Positions 25,756-33,591 of a stretch of 59,274 nucleotides of DNA are shown here, one piece after another; positions within the stretch are counted from its first letter, which is position 1; each line of letters opens with the position of its first letter. The translations under genes and the position numbers were made by a program. Source of the DNA: an uncultured Oscillospiraceae bacterium (lineage in GTDB: Bacteria; Bacillota; Clostridia; Oscillospirales; Ruminococcaceae). The notes under the pieces are model-generated. The model saw only the letters and a program-made list of their open reading frames with translations, did no database searches and had not been told where the DNA came from. Location: the NCBI GenBank assembly GCA_910579545.1, contig CAJTVI010000009.1:1-59274 (forward strand). Direction: 5' to 3'.

Positions 25756-26871
25756 ATGAAATACTGCAAAAAATGCACCATGCCCGACACCCGGCCCGGC
25801 ATCACCTTTGACGCCGAGGGGGTGTGCAGCGCCTGCCGACACTTTGAGCACCGCAAGCTGGTGGACTGGGACGCCCGCTGGAAGGAGTTTGAGGCCCTGT
25901 GCGATCAGTACCGCGGCATGAACGGCCCCGGCGGGTACGACTGCGCGGTGGCGGTGAGCGGCGGCAAGGACAGCCATTTCCAGGTGTATATCCTCAAAGA
26001 GGTCATGAAGATGAACCCGATCCTCTTCAGCGTGGAGGACAATTTCCCCATGACCGAGGCGGGCAAGCACAACCTCAAAAACATCTCGGAGGCCTTTGGC
26101 TGCACCATCATCAGCTGCAAGCCCAACATCAAGGCCCAAAAAACCCTGATGCGCGCCTTTTTTGAAAAGTACGGCAAGCCCACCTGGTATGTGGACCGGC
26201 TGATCTACACCTTCCCGCTGCAGATGGCCCTCAAGTTCAACACCCCGCTGCTGTGCTACGGCGAGAACGTGAGTTTTGAGTACGGCGGCAGCGCCGACGA
26301 GGAGACCTACTCGGCCCGCGGGCAGGTGGAAAATGGGGTGGCGGTGGGCTTCCCCGAGGAGGAGCTTTTGGGCTACGGCGTGACCCAGAACGACCTGGCC
26401 CTGACCAAGGCCCCCTCAAGCGAGGAGCTGGCAAAGCTCGACCCCTTCTATTTAAGCTACTTTTTGCCCTGGAACAGCTACAAAAACTACCAGCTGGCCA
26501 AAAGCCGCGGCTTCCACGACCTGACCCACGAGTGGGACCGCGCCCACCACGCCGAAAACTTTGACCAGATCGACAGCCGGGCCTATCTGGTGCACTCCTG
26601 GCTGAAATACCCCAAGTTCGGCCACGCCGCCGCCACCGACTACACCGCCCGCTACATCCGCTACGGCATGATGACCCGCGAGGAGGCCATCCCCATCATC
26701 AAGGAGCGGGACGGCGCGCTGGACCCTTTGTGCGTGCGGGATTTCTGCGCGTTCTGCGGGTACAGCGAGGCCGAGTTCTGGGCCGTGATCGACAAATTTT
26801 ACAACCGGGATATTTTTTATAAGGACGAATACGGCCGCTGGATGCTCAAGGACCCGATCTGGAAGGAATGA
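25756..26871 (+). CDS. N-acetyl-sugar amidotransferase (PseA/WbpG type, PP-loop ATPase)
   Basis: 371-aa cytosolic ATP-dependent amidotransferase that converts an acetamido group of a sugar to acetamidino. A zinc-finger-like N-terminus has C4-x2-C7 and C24-x2-C27 (KYCKKCTMPDTRPG, GVCSACRHF); the PP-loop SGGKDSHFQVY is at residues 68-78. A late DFCAFCGYSEAEFW carries another C-x2-C. WbpG and PseA are close family members; PseA acts in pseudaminate and related chemistry is known for legionaminate. HisH/HisF-like ammonia-delivering partners, used by WbpG, are absent here. ATG follows GAAAGGAGT. It overlaps the next gene by 4 nt. Confidence 0.87.
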   Translation: MKYCKKCTMPDTRPGITFDAEGVCSACRHFEHRKLVDWDARWKEFEALCDQYRGMNGPGGYDCAVAVSGGKDSHFQVYILKEVMKMNPILFSVEDNFPMTEAGKHNLKNISEAFGCTIISCKPNIKAQKTLMRAFFEKYGKPTWYVDRLIYTFPLQMALKFNTPLLCYGENVSFEYGGSADEETYSARGQVENGVAVGFPEEELLGYGVTQNDLALTKAPSSEELAKLDPFYLSYFLPWNSYKNYQLAKSRGFHDLTHEWDRAHHAENFDQIDSRAYLVHSWLKYPKFGHAAATDYTARYIRYGMMTREEAIPIIKERDGALDPLCVRDFCAFCGYSEAEFWAVIDKFYNRDIFYKDEYGRWMLKDPIWKE

Positions 26872-27509
26872 GCGGCGGCGGGACGCTGGCCGGGGGATTT
26901 GCCCGGCTGGCCCAATGGCTGGCGCTGGCGGTGTTTTACCCGCTGGCCGCCTGGCCGGTGGGGCGCTTTTGCGCGCAGCAGAACCTTGCCCAAAACCGCG
27001 CGCGGGACCTTACCGGCCGGCCGGTTTTGCGGCAGATGGACCCCGAGACCCGCTGGCTGCGCTGCGGGGCATCCACCGCCGGCTTTGCGGGCTGCGGGCC
27101 GATCAGCGTATACAATGTGCTGGTGCTGCTGGGCCGCCCGGCCAGCCTTGCCGAGGTGATCTTTAGCTTTGAGCGCAGCCGGGCACTGGCGCTGGGCGGC
27201 CGGGCGGGCAGCGCCCCCCGGGCGGTGGGCCGGGCGCTGCGCCGCCATGGCCTTGCCTGCCGCCGGGTGCGCAGTGCCGCTGCGCTGGAAAAGGCCCTTG
27301 CGCCGGGCGGGGCGGCGGTGGTGATGATCTGGAACAAGCGGGGCAGCATCACGGCCGGCGCGCACTATTTTGCGGTGCAAAAAAGCGCGGACGGCGGCTT
27401 TGCCGCCCTGAACCACCAGCCGCAGCAGGCCCCCGCCCTTGCCGGGCTGATCGGCGGCGGGCAGTTTGCGGCGGGGTTTGTGATCGGCCCGCCGGCCGGG
27501 CAGGAATGA
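26868..27509 (+). CDS. C39-like papain-fold protein, membrane anchored
   Basis: 213 aa. An N-terminal hydrophobic segment (about 12-31) is followed by a C39/BtrH-like cysteine hydrolase fold: FAGCGPISVYNVLVLLG with candidate nucleophile Cys76, GAHYFAV with His166 and LNHQP with Asn182. Length is at the small end. ATGA overlap with the amidotransferase implies coupled translation and a shared task. No ABC exporter or bacteriocin-like peptide is nearby, so a classical leader-peptidase role is not supported. It might act as an amide hydrolase, acyl or amide transferase, or a processing protease in the glycan pathway. Function unassigned. Confidence 0.65.
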   Translation: MSGGGTLAGGFARLAQWLALAVFYPLAAWPVGRFCAQQNLAQNRARDLTGRPVLRQMDPETRWLRCGASTAGFAGCGPISVYNVLVLLGRPASLAEVIFSFERSRALALGGRAGSAPRAVGRALRRHGLACRRVRSAAALEKALAPGGAAVVMIWNKRGSITAGAHYFAVQKSADGGFAALNHQPQQAPALAGLIGGGQFAAGFVIGPPAGQE

Positions 27510-27565
27510 CGCGGCCTTGACGGGCGCAATGCAATAAATCAAGCAATATGGCTTATCTGTACAAA

Positions 27566-27616
27566 CAAAAAAGGCTGGCGTGCAGGAATAACGATCCTGT
27601 ACGCCAGCCTTTTTTG
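27566..27616. terminator. Bidirectional Rho-independent terminator
   Basis: AAAAAAGGCTGGCGTGCAGG and its near-perfect complement (27594-27616) make a ~20-bp stem with a short loop and one wobble, flanked by A-run and T-run on both sides. It can end both the rightward glycan operon and the leftward antitoxin transcript. Bases 27510-27700 otherwise hold no supported gene. Confidence 0.85.
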
Positions 27617-27700
27617 CGGAGGCATCCATATTTTATCCATGGGGCCGGAGATGTTCCCTTTTCGGTTTTTGGCAATGTGCACACGTTTTGAAAATGCCGT

Positions 27701-27794
27701 TTATTGGGAAGGATCGTTCGGCAGAGTTCCAAACAGGAGGCGCAGGTAATCACGCCGGCCATAAAGGATACGGTCAATGGAGCTTATTCTTCAT
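27701..27794 (-). pseudogene. RelE/ParE-family toxin remnant
   Basis: Downstream of the Phd antitoxin, an ATG at 27794 overlapping its end begins MKNKLH and stops after six codons. One base out of frame, 27778-27701 encodes IDRILYGRRDYLRLLFGTLP plus NDPSQ and a stop. That is a convincing RelE/ParE C-terminus (the R-x-L-Y-x-R-R-D-Y-L-x-L-L-F pattern). The toxin gene therefore appears internally deleted: start codon region and last 25 codons remain, ~60 central codons are gone. Inference rests on pattern recognition, not alignment. Confidence 0.7.
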
Positions 27795-28044
27795 TTGCTC
27801 TTGCCTCAAAATGCGCCCGGATATCCTCAGGCGTCAGCCAGCCCTCCGTCTCTCCGGAATGACGTCCCCGTGCAAGCTCTCCCAGCAGCCTGAGCGCTGC
27901 TTGTGTTTTTTCATAGTCCTGCATATCGACGATGGCATAGCGCCCGCGGCCGTTCTTTGTCAAAAAAACAGGCGAGCCTGCTTCTACATCATGCAAAACC
28001 TCGGTGTAATTCCGCAAATCGGAAACGGGCTTGATGTTGGGCAT
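27784..28044 (-). CDS. Phd/YefM-family antitoxin
   Basis: 86-aa DNA-binding antitoxin. MPNIKPVSDLRNYTEVLHDV and SPVFLTKNGRGRYAIVDMQDYEK are the characteristic N-terminal dimer/DNA-binding part; the acidic C-terminus (about 60-86) would bind the toxin. ATG at 28044 follows AAAGGAG with 9-nt spacing; an upstream in-frame Met lies before the ribosome site. Its base composition is clearly lower in GC than neighbours, suggesting horizontal origin. With the toxin deleted it is an orphan that may still autoregulate or protect against related toxins. Confidence 0.85.
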   Translation of the reverse strand: MPNIKPVSDLRNYTEVLHDVEAGSPVFLTKNGRGRYAIVDMQDYEKTQAALRLLGELARGRHSGETEGWLTPEDIRAHFEARANEE

Positions 28045-28066
28045 ACAAATCAGCTCCTTTGCCTCC

Positions 28067-28095
28067 AGTATAGCGCAAAATGCTGTAAAATACAA
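28067..28095 (-). promoter_or_regulatory. Promoter of the antitoxin gene
   Basis: Minus strand TTGTAT (28090-28095), 17-nt spacer, TATACT (28067-28072), just 22 nt from the start codon region. The 271-nt gap 28045-28315 also contains a short reading LMKLYQALAANGS-stop at 28150-28190 of unknown meaning. Confidence 0.65.
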
Positions 28096-28315
28096 CATCA
28101 AATTTTTCAGCAGATTTTACACAGGCAGAAAGAAAAGCCTCGGTATGTGTCAGGAGCCGTTCGCGGCCAACGCCTGATACAGCTTCATCAATCCGGCCAC
28201 GCAGCTGCTTTCGGTGGTGGTTTTGACATCGCGGCGCGGGGGGTGGCAAAGCCGGGGCAGCCCCCCCGCAAAAACCCGGCAGGGCCGGGGCGGCCTATGG
28301 CAGGGGCGGGCCCGC

Positions 28316-30205
28316 TCAGCCCTGCCGGCCAAAGCAGCCGCAGCGGGCCAGCAGCGCAAACACCTTGTGGGCGTTTTTGGCGTTGGCCTCGGTGATAAAG
28401 AGGGTGGCCCGGCTGCGCTCGTTCTCTTTTTTGCTCCAGTAGCAGTCGATCGCGTCCGGGTTTTGCGCGTCGGGGGCCTCGCCGTTTGCCAGGATGTGGA
28501 AGCCGCCGATCTCGGCCAGCAGCCCCTCGCTGAGGGCGGTGGAGTAGAGGGACAAAAAGCAGCGCTTGGCCGGCGAGGCGCTGGCCGGGCTGCGGGTGAA
28601 CAGCAGCTTTGCGCCGCCGGCCAGCGGGTCCAGCTCGATGCGCAGCGGCTCGGCCGAGCGGGCCAGAGCGTAGATGGTGGGGGTTTGCTCGCGCAGGCGG
28701 CGCAAGGCGGCGCTTGCGCGCACCACGGCGTTTTCCGGTGCGGCCTCCAGGCGCTGGAACAGCTCAAAGGCAAACCGGGCCGAGGCGTAGCTGCCGCGGT
28801 CCACCTCCTCCGAGCGGGTAAAGGCCAGCGCGTCGATCAGGGCCTTGGTGGCCACCGGGTCGGCCGGGGCGTTCGCCGGCAGCCCGGCCTGTCCGGCTGC
28901 GGGCAGCGGCGGCCCGTAAAAGGCGTCCAGCACCGCCGCAATGTACTCCGAGCAGCCGCCGCTCTCCTCGTCCGGCGCGGTGCGCAGGGCCTTGAACTCG
29001 GCCTCGATCTGCAAGAGCTCGGCGTCGGTCTCGTAGCTGCACCCGCCGTCCACTAACTGGGCCATCCGGGCGTGATCCTCCTCGCTGGTCAGCAAAAGCA
29101 GCAGCACCGCGTACTGCCGGTAGCAGCCGGCCGGGTCCAGCCCGGCTTCGGCCTCGCCGCCCTCGTTCATGCACTGGTACATGTGCAGCATGTTAAAGCT
29201 GCGCTTGATGGTGCGGGGATTGCAGATGCCAAACCGGCGCAGCATGGCCGCGTACCGGCGGGCCATTTCGCCGTCCGCCTGGCCGGCCGCCGGCAGCGCG
29301 CCGCCCTGCAAAAGCTGGGCCACGTACTCCCCCAGCCGGTAGGAATTGACCGGCAGCACAAAGGGCAGCTGGATGATCTTGTCAAAAAAGTGCTGGGCCA
29401 TCCCGTCGCTGAATTCATCGCCATACTTGCTTTTTAAGCCCCGCTCCACCACCTTTTGGTCCACCGCGAGGATAAAGACGCAGTTTTCGTAATCGGCAAA
29501 ATTCTTCATGCCCTCGATGAGCTCCAGCGCCACCCGGGGGTCCAGGCGGTCGAGGTCGTCCACAAAGATGAAGATGCGGGGGCTCTCGTCCCCCTCCTGC
29601 CGCAGCCGCCCCACCACCGCCCGGATCCGGGCGCTGATGCTCTCGCTGACCGTGCGCAGCAGCCGGGTGGGGCTGGTGTAGACAATGCTTTCGGGCCCGG
29701 GCTGGCTTTGGATTTTCCCGGTCAGCGCGTCCTTTACGGCGGCGGCCCCCTGGCCCACCACGCTGTCGTTGATCAGGCGCACCGTAAAGCTTTTCAGCGC
29801 GTCCCCCGCCACCGTGAGGGCCGAGAGCAGCTGGCCGTCGTTTTTGTCCGGCTCGAGCTGGTGCTTTTGCTCCAGGGCGGTAAGCTTTTCGTCCAGCGCG
29901 CGCAGCAGCTCAAACACCAGCTTGGAATCGTCGTTTACAATGGAAAATTCCCAGGTGTTGAACTCGATGATCTGGTCCTGCACCGCCGGGCCCTTGCGGT
30001 CCTTCAAGCTCTGCTGGATGATCTTCATGGCCGAGCTCTTGCCCGAGCCCCAGTCGCCGTTGATGGCGATGGTCATGGGGGTCTCGCACTCGCAGATAAA
30101 CCGCGCAAGGCCGTTATATTTTTGGGCCATGCCCAAGGCGTCCACGCTGGTGGGCTGGTCGGAATAGCCCCGCCTGGCGGCGGGGGCTGGGCGTTCCTCC
30201 GGCAT
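28316..30205 (-). CDS. KAP-family P-loop NTPase
   Basis: 629 aa. Walker A INGDWGSGKSSAM at residues 48-60 and Walker B RIFIFVDDLDRLDP near 210-223, with the D-D-L-D-R form typical of KAP NTPases. Other KAP marks are F-N-T-W-E-F (about 82-87) and GMKNFADYENCVFILAVDQKVVERGL. No membrane segments are obvious, unlike many KAP proteins. The C-terminal ~350 residues are unassigned. The ATG lies 2 nt after the stop of the helicase-nuclease gene, so the two are coupled. KAP NTPases occur in phage-defence and signalling settings; a motor or effector in a defence system is an inference from this pairing. Confidence 0.85.
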   Translation of the reverse strand: MPEERPAPAARRGYSDQPTSVDALGMAQKYNGLARFICECETPMTIAINGDWGSGKSSAMKIIQQSLKDRKGPAVQDQIIEFNTWEFSIVNDDSKLVFELLRALDEKLTALEQKHQLEPDKNDGQLLSALTVAGDALKSFTVRLINDSVVGQGAAAVKDALTGKIQSQPGPESIVYTSPTRLLRTVSESISARIRAVVGRLRQEGDESPRIFIFVDDLDRLDPRVALELIEGMKNFADYENCVFILAVDQKVVERGLKSKYGDEFSDGMAQHFFDKIIQLPFVLPVNSYRLGEYVAQLLQGGALPAAGQADGEMARRYAAMLRRFGICNPRTIKRSFNMLHMYQCMNEGGEAEAGLDPAGCYRQYAVLLLLLTSEEDHARMAQLVDGGCSYETDAELLQIEAEFKALRTAPDEESGGCSEYIAAVLDAFYGPPLPAAGQAGLPANAPADPVATKALIDALAFTRSEEVDRGSYASARFAFELFQRLEAAPENAVVRASAALRRLREQTPTIYALARSAEPLRIELDPLAGGAKLLFTRSPASASPAKRCFLSLYSTALSEGLLAEIGGFHILANGEAPDAQNPDAIDCYWSKKENERSRATLFITEANAKNAHKVFALLARCGCFGRQG

Positions 30206-30207
30206 TG

Positions 30208-33200
30208 TTACCGCTCCCTTCTTTTCAGCATCACAAGGTCAAACACGATGTTGGTCACCCGAGTGACCTGGCTGGTGCGCAGGCTGCCCTCCCCGCCCGG
30301 CAGGCCGGCGGCCAGCTGGCCTGCCCGGCGCAAAAACTCCCGCGGGCCGCTGTAAGCAAAATCCGGGTTGTGGCGGTCGATGTAGCCATTTGGCCCGTCG
30401 GCCCCGCCGCCCGGCTGCACGCTGGCAAAGGCATAGCAGCGCAGGGGGGCAAGCTCCGGCTCCTCCTGGGCCAGGGCCACCAGCCGGTCCTGCCCAAGCC
30501 AGGCGGCGGCAAACCGGGCTTCTCCCTCGCCCGCCGGCCGGCGCCGGCCGGCGTCCGCCGCGCGCAAAAGCCGGGTGTGGTCGCACTCCACCGCAAATTC
30601 GCCCGCCGGGTCGATGGCGGCAAGCAGCCGCTTGAGGATATGGGCGCTGGCCTCCATCTCGGCCCGGCTGTGGCTTACGAGCAGGTAGTATTCGTCGTGG
30701 CAAAAGTTGGCCCGGCCCAGCAGCCGTTCCAGTTCGTCCAGTTCGCTGCCCTCCAGCTCGTTGATGATCTTGGGGAATACCAGCACGTTGTAGTAAACCG
30801 GCCGGCCCGGCCGGTCCAGGATATCCTTTCGCACAAACCAGTCCAGGCTGCCCTGCCAGAGCCAGACCTTTTCAAACAGGGCGGCGGTTTTTTGGCCCAG
30901 CGGCGTGGGGAACGGGGGCCGCTGGGCGCCGCGGGCGGCCAGCACCCGGCCGGGCGGCACAAAGAACCCGGCCCAGCGCTGCTCGTCCACCCCTTTGTAG
31001 TAGAGCCTGAGCTGTTCAAATGCGGGGTCCTCCTTGGTCAGCCGCGCCTTGGCGTAGGCCATGGCCCAGGCGTCCAAAAAGGAGCCGGCCCCAAACGAAA
31101 AGGCGCTGAAGCTGCGCCCGCCGCTGGCAAGCCGCAGCCGCATGGCCAACTCGTAGAGCATGGCGTACTCAAAGGCATAGGCCACCGCGTACCGGCAGAG
31201 GTACCAGGCGTTGCACAGCGCGCTGGAATAGCGCACCGTGTGGGGGGCGGTGTAGTCCACCGCCACCGCCTCTAACTTTTGGGCCGGCGTAAGGTCGGTG
31301 CGGGCAAAATGCTCCCGCAGCTCGAGATGGGCATTATCGACCGTTTCGGCCAGCTGCCAGAGCAAAAGGTCGATGGTATACTGCGCCCGGGTTTTGGCCG
31401 CAAGCGGCTGCCAGACCTCCGCCGGCAGGGTAAGGGCCGGGGCGGCCGGGGCTTCGGCCAGCCGAGCGGCAATGGTATGCAGCTCATCGGTGCCGGAGCC
31501 GTCGGTGGTAAGCCGCACAAACAGCGCGCCGGCCCCCAAAATCTCCCGCACCCAGGCATCTTTATACTGGTCGTTCCGGCGCTGGTCGGGGTCGTCGCCC
31601 CGGTGCTGCTCGCCGTCCACCTCGATCAAAAGCCGGATGGCGTCCCCTTCGCAGAGGGCAAAATCAAACCGGGCGTTCTCCCGAAAGCGCAGAAGCTGCG
31701 CATCCCGGCAGGCCGCGGCACGGGCCCCGGTATGGGCCTCGGTGATGTCGCGCAGCGGCAGTTCGGCCAGGATGGTATACCGCCCGCCGAACTGCCCAAA
31801 CAGGGCAAACTCGAGGCAGCGGGCCGGGGCCGAGAGGGATTCCGCCCCGGTGGTGGAAAACACCCGGCGAAACCGGGGCACAAGGTCAAAGACCGAGCGG
31901 CCGGCCGCCCGGTGCAGCCCAAACCGGCCCTGGGGCTCGGGGCAGTTTTGGGCGATGTAGCGCAGCAGCTTGCGGCAGTACATGCCGCCGGCGTCCGGCT
32001 CGTCCTCCTCGCCGTTGGGCAGGATGTAGCCGGTCAGCTGCTGCTGAAGCTCCTCGGGCAGCCACTGGGAGGAGGTGATGATGCAGAACTCCCGCTTTGC
32101 GCGGGAGACCGCCACGTTTACGATCCGCCGGCGCTGGCACCAGGGGTTCTCGCGGTAGTAGTCCTCCACCGGCAGCAGGTAAACCGCGTCAAAGCCCTTG
32201 CCCTGCGCCTTGTGGATGGTCAGGCAGGGCAGCTCCTCGGCGTCCGGGCCGTCGCCGGCCTCGGCAAGGTTGTCGCGCACCTCGCCGTCCAGCCCCACGC
32301 CGGCCAGCGCCTGCCGCAGCCGGGCCCCCAGCTCCTCGATCTGGTACCGGAACGGCGAGATCACCGCCGCGCTGAACCGCTCGTTTTGCAGCTGGGGCAA
32401 AAGGGCGGGCAGCTCCTCCCGCAAAAAAATGTCGATCTGGCGGCGGTTATAAATTTTGCGCAGCAGCCGCCCCTCTTCCTCGCCCCGGCGCGGAGGCAGC
32501 CGGACGGTCTGCTTTTCGCACCAGTCGCCCTCGTACCAGACCGCCCGCATGCAAAACCGCCCGTCGTCCGGCCGGGCCATTACCAGCTGGCCGCCGTAGA
32601 CATACTGGTTGCAGAACCGGATGATCGAGGGATGGCAGCGGTAGTGCTGGTTCAAAAAGGTGTTGGGCGCCGCGGGGAATTTTTCGGCGCAGGCCTGCAA
32701 AAAGCTTTTTTCGGCCCGCTCCTTGTAGAGGTCGGGCAGCTCGGGATGGTTTTCAAAGCACTCCTCCAACTCCGAGGTGATCACCGGGGCCAGCTGCTCG
32801 CTGTCGCCAATGAGCACGAGGTGTTTGGCACAGCTCATGGCGATGATCCCCACCATCAGGCTCATCTGGGAGCATTCGTCCGCGATCACAAAGTCAAACT
32901 GGCCGTCGAACTCCTGGCCGGTAAAAATTTTGCGCAGCGAGTGCACTGTGCTGGTAAACAGCGGGTACTGCCGCAGGTAGCTGTGGTCGATGGTGCCGGC
33001 GTCGCGGTCGATGGCCGTGACGTTCTCGCCCGCGGCCAGCTTTTTGGCCCGCCACTGGCGGATATTGCTCTTGCGGCCCAGCACGGCCAGCCGGCTGTAC
33101 ACCCGCGCGAGGGCCGGGTTTTGCCCGCGCTCCTCCTCAAGCTTATCCACAATGTTGCGCAGCGCCTCGTTGTTGGTGGAGACCACCGCGGCCGTGCAGC

Positions 33201-33561
33201 CGGGGCAGAGCTCCAGGAGCACCGCCAGCAGGCTGAGGATCATCTCGGTTTTGCCGGTGCCGGGCGGGCCCTGCACCAGCGAGAGGGGGCTGGCCAGCGC
33301 CTGCCGGATGGCCTCCACCTGCGCGTCGTAGAGCGGGGGCTGGCGGCTGGCATGCTGGCGCACGAGGGCGGCATCCGGCAATTCGCCCGCCTCCAGCCGG
33401 GCCGTGGGGTCCCCCAAAAAGGCGCGCACTAACGGGTTTTGATCCTGCGGGCGGGCGCCGCCGTAAAAAAACTCGAGCGAAAAGGGGTACGCCTCGCCGG
33501 TAACCGGGTCCCGCCCGGTGCGCGCGGCTGCCTCGCGGTAGCTGTTCCAGATCTGCTGCAT
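30208..33561 (-). CDS. Superfamily 1 helicase (UPF1/DNA2-like) fused to a PD-(D/E)XK-like nuclease domain
   Basis: 1117 aa. Helicase motifs in order: Q-like QVEAIRQAL; I, GPPGTGKTE (98-106); II, FVIADECSQMS (224-234); III, LIGDSEQLAPV (250-260); NQHYRCHPSIIRFCN (304-318); V, TIHKAQGKGFDAV (448-460); VI, NVAVSRAKREF (482-492). After a linker, RFDFALCEGD then LLIEVDGEQH (about 631-653) has the D-(x)n-E-x-D-G-x-x-H pattern of DUF559/DUF2726-type nucleases, followed by VREILGAGALFVRL. The last ~420 residues are unrecognised. ATG follows AAGGAGGAG. Predicted to unwind and cut nucleic acid; the KAP NTPase 2 nt downstream is its likely partner. Confidence 0.85.
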   Translation of the reverse strand: MQQIWNSYREAAARTGRDPVTGEAYPFSLEFFYGGARPQDQNPLVRAFLGDPTARLEAGELPDAALVRQHASRQPPLYDAQVEAIRQALASPLSLVQGPPGTGKTEMILSLLAVLLELCPGCTAAVVSTNNEALRNIVDKLEEERGQNPALARVYSRLAVLGRKSNIRQWRAKKLAAGENVTAIDRDAGTIDHSYLRQYPLFTSTVHSLRKIFTGQEFDGQFDFVIADECSQMSLMVGIIAMSCAKHLVLIGDSEQLAPVITSELEECFENHPELPDLYKERAEKSFLQACAEKFPAAPNTFLNQHYRCHPSIIRFCNQYVYGGQLVMARPDDGRFCMRAVWYEGDWCEKQTVRLPPRRGEEEGRLLRKIYNRRQIDIFLREELPALLPQLQNERFSAAVISPFRYQIEELGARLRQALAGVGLDGEVRDNLAEAGDGPDAEELPCLTIHKAQGKGFDAVYLLPVEDYYRENPWCQRRRIVNVAVSRAKREFCIITSSQWLPEELQQQLTGYILPNGEEDEPDAGGMYCRKLLRYIAQNCPEPQGRFGLHRAAGRSVFDLVPRFRRVFSTTGAESLSAPARCLEFALFGQFGGRYTILAELPLRDITEAHTGARAAACRDAQLLRFRENARFDFALCEGDAIRLLIEVDGEQHRGDDPDQRRNDQYKDAWVREILGAGALFVRLTTDGSGTDELHTIAARLAEAPAAPALTLPAEVWQPLAAKTRAQYTIDLLLWQLAETVDNAHLELREHFARTDLTPAQKLEAVAVDYTAPHTVRYSSALCNAWYLCRYAVAYAFEYAMLYELAMRLRLASGGRSFSAFSFGAGSFLDAWAMAYAKARLTKEDPAFEQLRLYYKGVDEQRWAGFFVPPGRVLAARGAQRPPFPTPLGQKTAALFEKVWLWQGSLDWFVRKDILDRPGRPVYYNVLVFPKIINELEGSELDELERLLGRANFCHDEYYLLVSHSRAEMEASAHILKRLLAAIDPAGEFAVECDHTRLLRAADAGRRRPAGEGEARFAAAWLGQDRLVALAQEEPELAPLRCYAFASVQPGGGADGPNGYIDRHNPDFAYSGPREFLRRAGQLAAGLPGGEGSLRTSQVTRVTNIVFDLVMLKRRER

Positions 33562-33591
33562 GGGATCTCCTCCTTCGGAGCGTTACAGGGC

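Noticed and set aside
26868..27509. C39 protein as a bacteriocin-leader peptidase
   Set aside because: There is no ABC exporter domain or gene and no double-glycine peptide nearby; the overlap with the amidotransferase points elsewhere.
27553..27777. 74-codon minus-strand reading just after the antitoxin as a full toxin
   Set aside because: Its sequence is Cys-rich and unlike any toxin, crosses the terminator stem, and a better toxin-tail match exists in another frame at 27701-27778.
28150..28190. Short reading on the minus strand ending LMKLYQALAANGS-stop, perhaps the tail of a lost gene
   Set aside because: Only about 25 sensible residues; no start, no ribosome site and no family that I recognise, so it is mentioned but not annotated.
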